Source: Dimorphilus gyrociliatus (Eukaryota; Annelida; Polychaeta; Dinophilidae). From it: a stretch of DNA of 64,000 bases. The translations under genes and the position numbers were made by a program. Location: contig CAJFCJ010000006.1 in NCBI GenBank assembly GCA_904063045.1, positions 4,604,408-4,668,407 of the forward strand. Direction: 5' to 3'. Position 1 is the stretch's first letter. Each line of letters opens with the position of its first letter. A model generated the notes under the pieces. It was not told the DNA's origin. It saw only the letters and a list, made by a program, of their open reading frames with translations, and did not search any database. Below, piece by piece: positions 59,328 through 64,000 of the stretch.

Positions 59328-61216
59328 CTAATAGGAAAGAATTCCTAATTCTCTCGATCTAAAACGAAGAAGCGAATCTTGCATATCTGCTGAGTTGTTT
59401 ACGTAGGCTGTTCCATTCCAGGGATTCCACTGGTCAACTACTGAATTCGAGGGTTGCGGAGGGGGTGGAGGTGGATGATGATGATGATGTGGGGGAGGTG
59501 CCGAAAGATAAGGATTTGTCACTGTTGGCGGCGGTGGAGGTGGGGGAGCAGACGTCGGTGTAAAATAGTTAGAATATACTGATGGAGCGGGCCATTGGGA
59601 GCCGACCTGTTTCCTCCATCTTGCCCGGCGATTGCTGAACCATACTTGAACTCTTGCTTCGCTTAATCTAGTTCGTTGGGCTAGCTCCTCCCTGGTATAG
59701 ACGTCAGGATAGTGAGTCCTTTCAAACGCTGCCTCTAATTGTTCTAATTGACTAGTTGTAAAAGTTGTTCGTGATCTCCTTTGTTTTCGTTTAACAGTTA
59801 AACCAGGTTCCGATTCGACTGAAACCTCATCTTCGGCTGTAAAAAAATGTACTCATGTTTATAAAGAAAAAATACGAGAAAGGGGAGGGAGGGGGTGAAG
59901 TAGTAATAAAAAGTTAGAAAAAGGGTCGAACTTCATTAAACGACTGGTGTTGTTTTGCCGCTGGCTACGCACACTTAAAGGTTTCATTTCATTATAGAGA
60001 GAGTTGGCGGGCAATTCCGAATTGCAAACACCTGTGTATCTATTTTGTAGGGCGATAAGAACTAACATTCTCTTATCAAACTCGAATCCCCCAAGTCGTT
60101 CACTTCAAAGGAGGGACGCGGCTAGGATTTGTTTATAGACGCGCGCCTTGACAAACGAGCTAATTGCTATAAGTTATTCGCCTATTCACTTTCAAGAATA
60201 AGAGTGATAACATTGATTACGAGATCTCTTTTTCAGTTGATTGATAAACAGCTAATCGGTTTTTTTTTAAAACCTATTGATACTGACCTTTCGCATCGAT
60301 TATAGTTTCACGTTGAGTACGGAGAATATCGTCAATAGAATGACTAACTTTATCAGACGATTCTTGATTATGACGAAGAATTCTCGATACCGAAGAGACG
60401 CTTGGAACTGTGTTCTTATCGCAAACTCCATCTTTTATGAGTTTTTCACGTATTTCACAGCTGTAAAAATATCTTAATGAGTTTTTTTTATCCTATTTAA
60501 CTTTTACCGTTTTTATGAGTGAAATGATACACTTTTAACTTTCAAACTTGTATAAATTATTGTGATTGTAAATATCTTACTAATTCTCTCACTCTAAACG
60601 ATTTATTTAATTACCTAAACATTCCAGGATTATCCTTTTTATACCTTTGAATTGTCTGCTCCACAGCTGGTGTTGCTACACGAGGACGAGATCCTCCTAT
60701 TGCTCCGGGCCGAATTGAACCAGTGTCGTGGTATCTCTGTAAAATCTTACTAACACATCCATGGGACACACGCAATTGCCTTGATATGACGCATGGGCGA
60801 ACTCCTGCAGCAGCTAATTCGACAATCTTGAGTCGAATCGAATTCGGTAATGGACGTCCGTTGATAAAAACCCCTCCTAACTGGTTGACTCTTCCTTGAC
60901 CTGCCGTGTAATTCTTTTGTTCCATAACGAACGGTGGTGTACGACAAACTAAACCGTTTCGCGTTCTAAACGCATAATTTATTTGAGAGCAAAGAGCCGA
61001 AGCTGATTTGCATTCTTATCGCGATACGGTTTAGGTTGCTTTTGAATCGCTTTGATATGCAAATTTAGCTTATATACCTTCAATAGATGGATAAACCGAG
61101 GGTAGGATAACGGGTAAGGCTAGAGGTAAAATTCGTCTGAGTGCCTCATTTTGGGCTGAAGTTGGTGAAATTGAAGATCTTGTTGTTATGATATCTGCTT
61201 TCGATTCGGACGACAT
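59328..61216 (-). CDS. Pax3/7: Pax3/7-family paired-box and homeodomain transcription factor, four exons
   Basis: Exons, in transcript order on the minus strand: 61216-61078, 60948-60615, 60460-60288, 59836-59328; 384 residues. The paired domain begins [19 protein letters not shown] and contains [20 protein letters not shown] and [11 protein letters not shown]. It continues across the splice into [14 protein letters not shown] and [12 protein letters not shown]. The octapeptide is HSIDDILR. The homeodomain runs from [16 protein letters not shown] through [15 protein letters not shown] to [15 protein letters not shown], with Ser at position 50 as in Pax genes. The three features in this order define Pax3/7. 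The C terminus is short, with Pro- and His-rich runs, then ends [14 protein letters not shown]. Vertebrate Pax3/7 act in neural crest and muscle progenitors. A developmental role in ectoderm or neural tissue is expected. An internal Met at 60925 in exon 2 could start a shorter form. Confidence 0.95.
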
Positions 61217-61278
61217 CCTTGCTGTCAAACTAAATGCACAATTCAGGCAAGATAGTCTTTTTCAGTTTTCTTAAAAGA

Positions 61279-61352
61279 CCAATTATACAACGCCTGTTCA
61301 TTGGGTGAGGACTACAAAGAGGCGATAGCTAATTGGCCAATGAACGTCCAAT
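61279..61352. promoter_or_regulatory. Cluster of five CCAAT boxes upstream of Pax3/7
   Basis: CCAAT at 61279-61283, 61337-61341 and 61348-61352, and ATTGG at 61300-61304 and 61332-61336, all within 74 bp and 63-136 bp upstream of the Pax3/7 ATG. Two of them form the overlapping palindrome ATTGGCCAAT. An NF-Y-dependent proximal promoter is likely. The role is inferred from motif density and position. Confidence 0.6.
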
Positions 61353-62891
61353 CACTTACTGCCCTTCGCATGACATTTGAAATTTTGCGCTTTTATATGC
61401 CGATTTAGTGGCGTATTTTTCGCCTCCCCAGTATGATATTCCTAACCTATTGAACAGTCGAATCGCGTGAAATAGACTTTCGCTATGCGGTTCTACTTAG
61501 AATAGGCTGCCTTCATCTCCAGGTGTGTTCGAAGTCAAGGGAATTTTTCTACTGTTGTCATATATGATTAATTACTCTTCACCACATTCAAGGAACCTAT
61601 GTTGGCGGATCGTGTTCATCGTAATTGTTATTATATACTGAATTAAAAACTTTATATTTTATCTTTGAATAACGAATAGTTTATTCCCATTGAACAAGAA
61701 ATTATCCATTTCTTTTGGTGTATATATTCGTCGTTTAAATGTGTTTATTGTATTAAAAAAGTAATAAAGAGAGTATATAATTAAAAATTTACAAAAGTCG
61801 ACTAGTCTTACGTCACACGATCCGACAAGAAAAAAAAAGAAAAGGGAAATGTGACGACGCGAATCTGTCGCGCACGCGTGATCACGCCTTATCATTCATC
61901 TAATCTAACGAATAGGAAAGAATCACTTAATCGTAAAATTTCCCGCTTTTAGATAAGATCTTAGACCCCGAGACAGACTATTACCTCGATACGTTAGATA
62001 AATATTGATTCCATTATTATTAACGCGTTAAGTAATTTTCTATAAGAAAAGTTTCGAATTCCTGGGTTGTCAGGCGCCGTTTACCGTTTACAATCTCGTT
62101 AATTATGTAATTAGGCCGATAGACTAGTCGGAAGACGGCGACAACTATCCGACCACATGGGGCGTTTCTATTGCCGTCTCGCTTCATCATTTTGCAATTT
62201 TTCACCATAATTTTCTCACTAGAATAACTCGATGGAAATTGCTAACGTATTTTTTTTTCAAAGCAATCTTCATCATCTGACCGTAAAAAACGTTCTTTTC
62301 TCTCTTTATTCTTTCTTTTTGTTTATTCTCCCATAGCTGTTTTTTAATTAGGAGAAGCGAGCCGTGCATCACCACCATTTTCATGCTCTTTGCCTCTTCC
62401 GTAAACAATACATCAGAATTTAGTTATTCTTCTTATCATTTAAGTCCTGTGTTAGTAACTTGAATTTCATAAGAAAAAGAAAAAAAATACGTTCAATTGT
62501 TGTATAAGCAAAACGACTTGATTGTTGTGCCTTCACGCGCCTATGACCCGAATGAAAAACTACAGCAAGAAAGATTCTACGCCTGAACGATTGATGATGA
62601 TCTTTCATTGATCTAAGAGTTCTTTTAATAGATAACTTTCTTTAAGAAAAAATTCTAAATTACACTCTGCCCTACCATTTTAATCTCTTAGAGCTTTTTT
62701 TATTTTTCCGCTCCAAGTGTTATAAATTTAGTAAACTTCAATTATCTTTTTTGGCCCTATTATTGAATATTTACAGATTTAAACCGTTTTCAATACGAAT
62801 AGACTGACACGAACCTAATGTATCGCTATTAACTTCTATTTTTAACTTTACATTCCCCTAATTGGTTAATCAACTTTTACGAGCGTCGACG
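61353..62891. other. Intergenic region between Pax3/7 and 5S rRNA
   Basis: AT-rich with short moderately GC-rich pieces. Scattered minus-strand frames of 60-80 codons show no domain or codon-pattern support. Upstream enhancers of Pax3/7 may lie here but nothing specific is recognised. Confidence 0.45.
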
Positions 62892-62900
62892 TATAAATAG
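62892..62900 (+). promoter_or_regulatory. TATA-like element of the 5S rRNA gene
   Basis: tataaatag begins 30 bp before the mapped 5S start. A TATA-like box near -30 is a common external element of invertebrate 5S genes. Confidence 0.6.
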
Positions 62901-62921
62901 CCACAAATGTCTCTACCTATT

Positions 62922-63040
62922 GTATACGGCCATACGACGTTACAAGCACCGGTTCTCGTCCGATCACCGAAGTTAAATGACGTACGGCCCAGTCAGTACT
63001 TGGATGGGAGACCGCCTGGGAACACTGGGTGCCGTGTTCT
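62922..63040 (+). rRNA. 5S ribosomal RNA
   Basis: About 119 nt matching the animal 5S consensus: tacggccatac, agcaccggttctcgtccgat, caccgaagttaa, agtacttggatgggagaccg and cctgggaacactgggtgccg. The 5' end (gtatacggc) pairs with the 3' end (gccgtgttc) to form helix I with one mismatch. A TTTT run at 63040-63043 is a pol III terminator, and a TATA-like box sits at -30. It differs from the common metazoan sequence in the internal region (aaatgacgtacggcccagtc instead of aagcaacgtcgggcccggtt). It may be a variant or an aging copy, but the core promoter boxes and folding look intact. Only one copy is in view, so it is not part of a tandem array within this window. Confidence 0.92.
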
Positions 63041-63043
63041 TTT

Positions 63044-64000
63044 GTTGTATATATTTTCATAGTTTTTTCTATACTTTTCAATACTATCCATCAATGTTAG
63101 TCAGTTTATTTTGTACTAAGATCGACTTTTATTGTTATATAATAACGTTTATACTTTATTGCGATACCGATAAGGTAAAGTTTGTTCGTTACCTCGTCTA
63201 GCGACATCTATGAAAGTGTTTACGAACTATTTTTTGTGTGAACGTATATACTACACCGCCACCTACAGTATATAATATTGAAATGGAATAATTACTCCTA
63301 CAGCAAGAAATGAATAAAAGTTATTAAGTTATTAAAATTTTTGATGAGATAAAATTAATGAGAATTAAGGTAAAAATATTATGCGAAAATCGTTCAATTT
63401 AACAATTAAAACAGTCAAGGTGATACAAAGAATTACATGTTGTCTTCATAGAGAAAATGATGCTGACGTCATAGTAATAGGACTTAATATTATAAACAGT
63501 TGTTTACCAAAGTTTTATTAACTACAAACGATATATAAGTTGATGTTTTTTTTGTAATCAAAAATAGAATTCATAGTAGAGTTTAGGCTATTTTTCAGCT
63601 AAATATAAAAAACCTGCTATTATTATCATACGAATTTAAAAGCTATTAATTATTTACGGTGTAACTTTAGTCATTGTATGCAATTTTAAGCTAAAGTTTA
63701 GTAATAAGACACGTGTGAAAAATATACTTATTATCAAAAAATAAAACACTATTTGATCTATTTTAGCAGACCTCAATATGTAAATGAGCTCGAAAGAGGC
63801 TAAAGCGCACCCTACGTATATGTAATCTACGAGATTACATTACAATGTCATCACTGCTCAAACCCAGGTTCAATCGTGCAACTCATTCGCCTTTTACTAA
63901 TCAGTTCCGTGGATCTGGGTTAAATTATGAGCTTAGTTTAATTTTTTTTCGCCCTAGTCTTACTGGGGCATCTTATAAAAAGCTAAAAAATTTTTATCTA
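63044..64000. other. AT-rich flank after 5S rRNA
   Basis: No coding-like frame beyond chance. Contains one CRE palindrome TGACGTCA (63464-63471) and one CGCCACCTA word (63257-63265). Confidence 0.5.

Noticed and set aside
60750-60947. 65-codon minus-strand frame overlapping the Pax3/7 paired exon
   Set aside because: It is the wrong frame of a strongly supported paired-domain exon.
1-64000. CRISPR arrays, bacterial operons, prophage or insertion sequences
   Set aside because: The window is intron-rich eukaryotic nuclear DNA. No regularly spaced direct repeats with unique spacers or complete mobile element were seen.

Overview
This is nuclear DNA from an invertebrate bilaterian. It is AT-rich, uses the standard code, and carries GT-AG introns that are mostly 50-200 nt long. 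It holds eleven protein genes, nearly all recognisable animal orthologues, and one 5S rRNA gene. The compact genes, short introns and gene set (Pax3/7, Olig, NOL4, a calcitonin-type class B receptor, an alpha nicotinic subunit) suggest a small-genome lophotrochozoan such as a meiofaunal annelid. That placement is inference; no species marker was found. A run of N (28040-28483) marks an assembly gap.

Layout: an intronless CYLD deubiquitinase on the minus strand (52-2415) stands head to head with a lipase maturation factor gene (2713-5084). Then come an NRAMP/DMT1 metal transporter (7729-10402) and a nine-FN3 FNDC3 tail-anchored protein with two alternative N-terminal exons (11822-19790). Next are a secreted or GPI-anchored protein with four EB/EGF-like modules (25682-27527), a nicotinic receptor alpha subunit whose first exon was not found (31788-34692), and an intronless Olig bHLH gene (36312-36818). 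They are followed by a class B GPCR (40881-44698), a divergent kexin-like protease without a propeptide (45567-48238) and NOL4 (51819-58202). Pax3/7 lies on the minus strand (59328-61216), convergent with NOL4, and the 5S rRNA gene is at 62922-63040. Exon coordinates are my own splice assignments. For every gene with both ends present the exon phases agree and the total length is a multiple of three.

Space between genes is filled with TA, CT and GA microsatellites and AT-rich DNA, interrupted by short CpG-rich blocks. Several short words recur far more often than base composition predicts: TAGGCCTA, AGACGCC, AGATGGCG (resembling an insect CTCF core) and TATACAGTATA.

The genes are not a pathway; they are ordinary neighbours covering ER lipase folding, metal transport, neuronal receptors and neural or muscle transcription factors. 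I found no undescribed multi-gene system. The strongest novel points are a tandemly duplicated, apparently mutually exclusive exon in the lipase maturation factor gene, the propeptide-less kexin-like protease, a 42-nt in-frame microexon inside an FNDC3 FN3 domain, and the recurring noncoding motifs.
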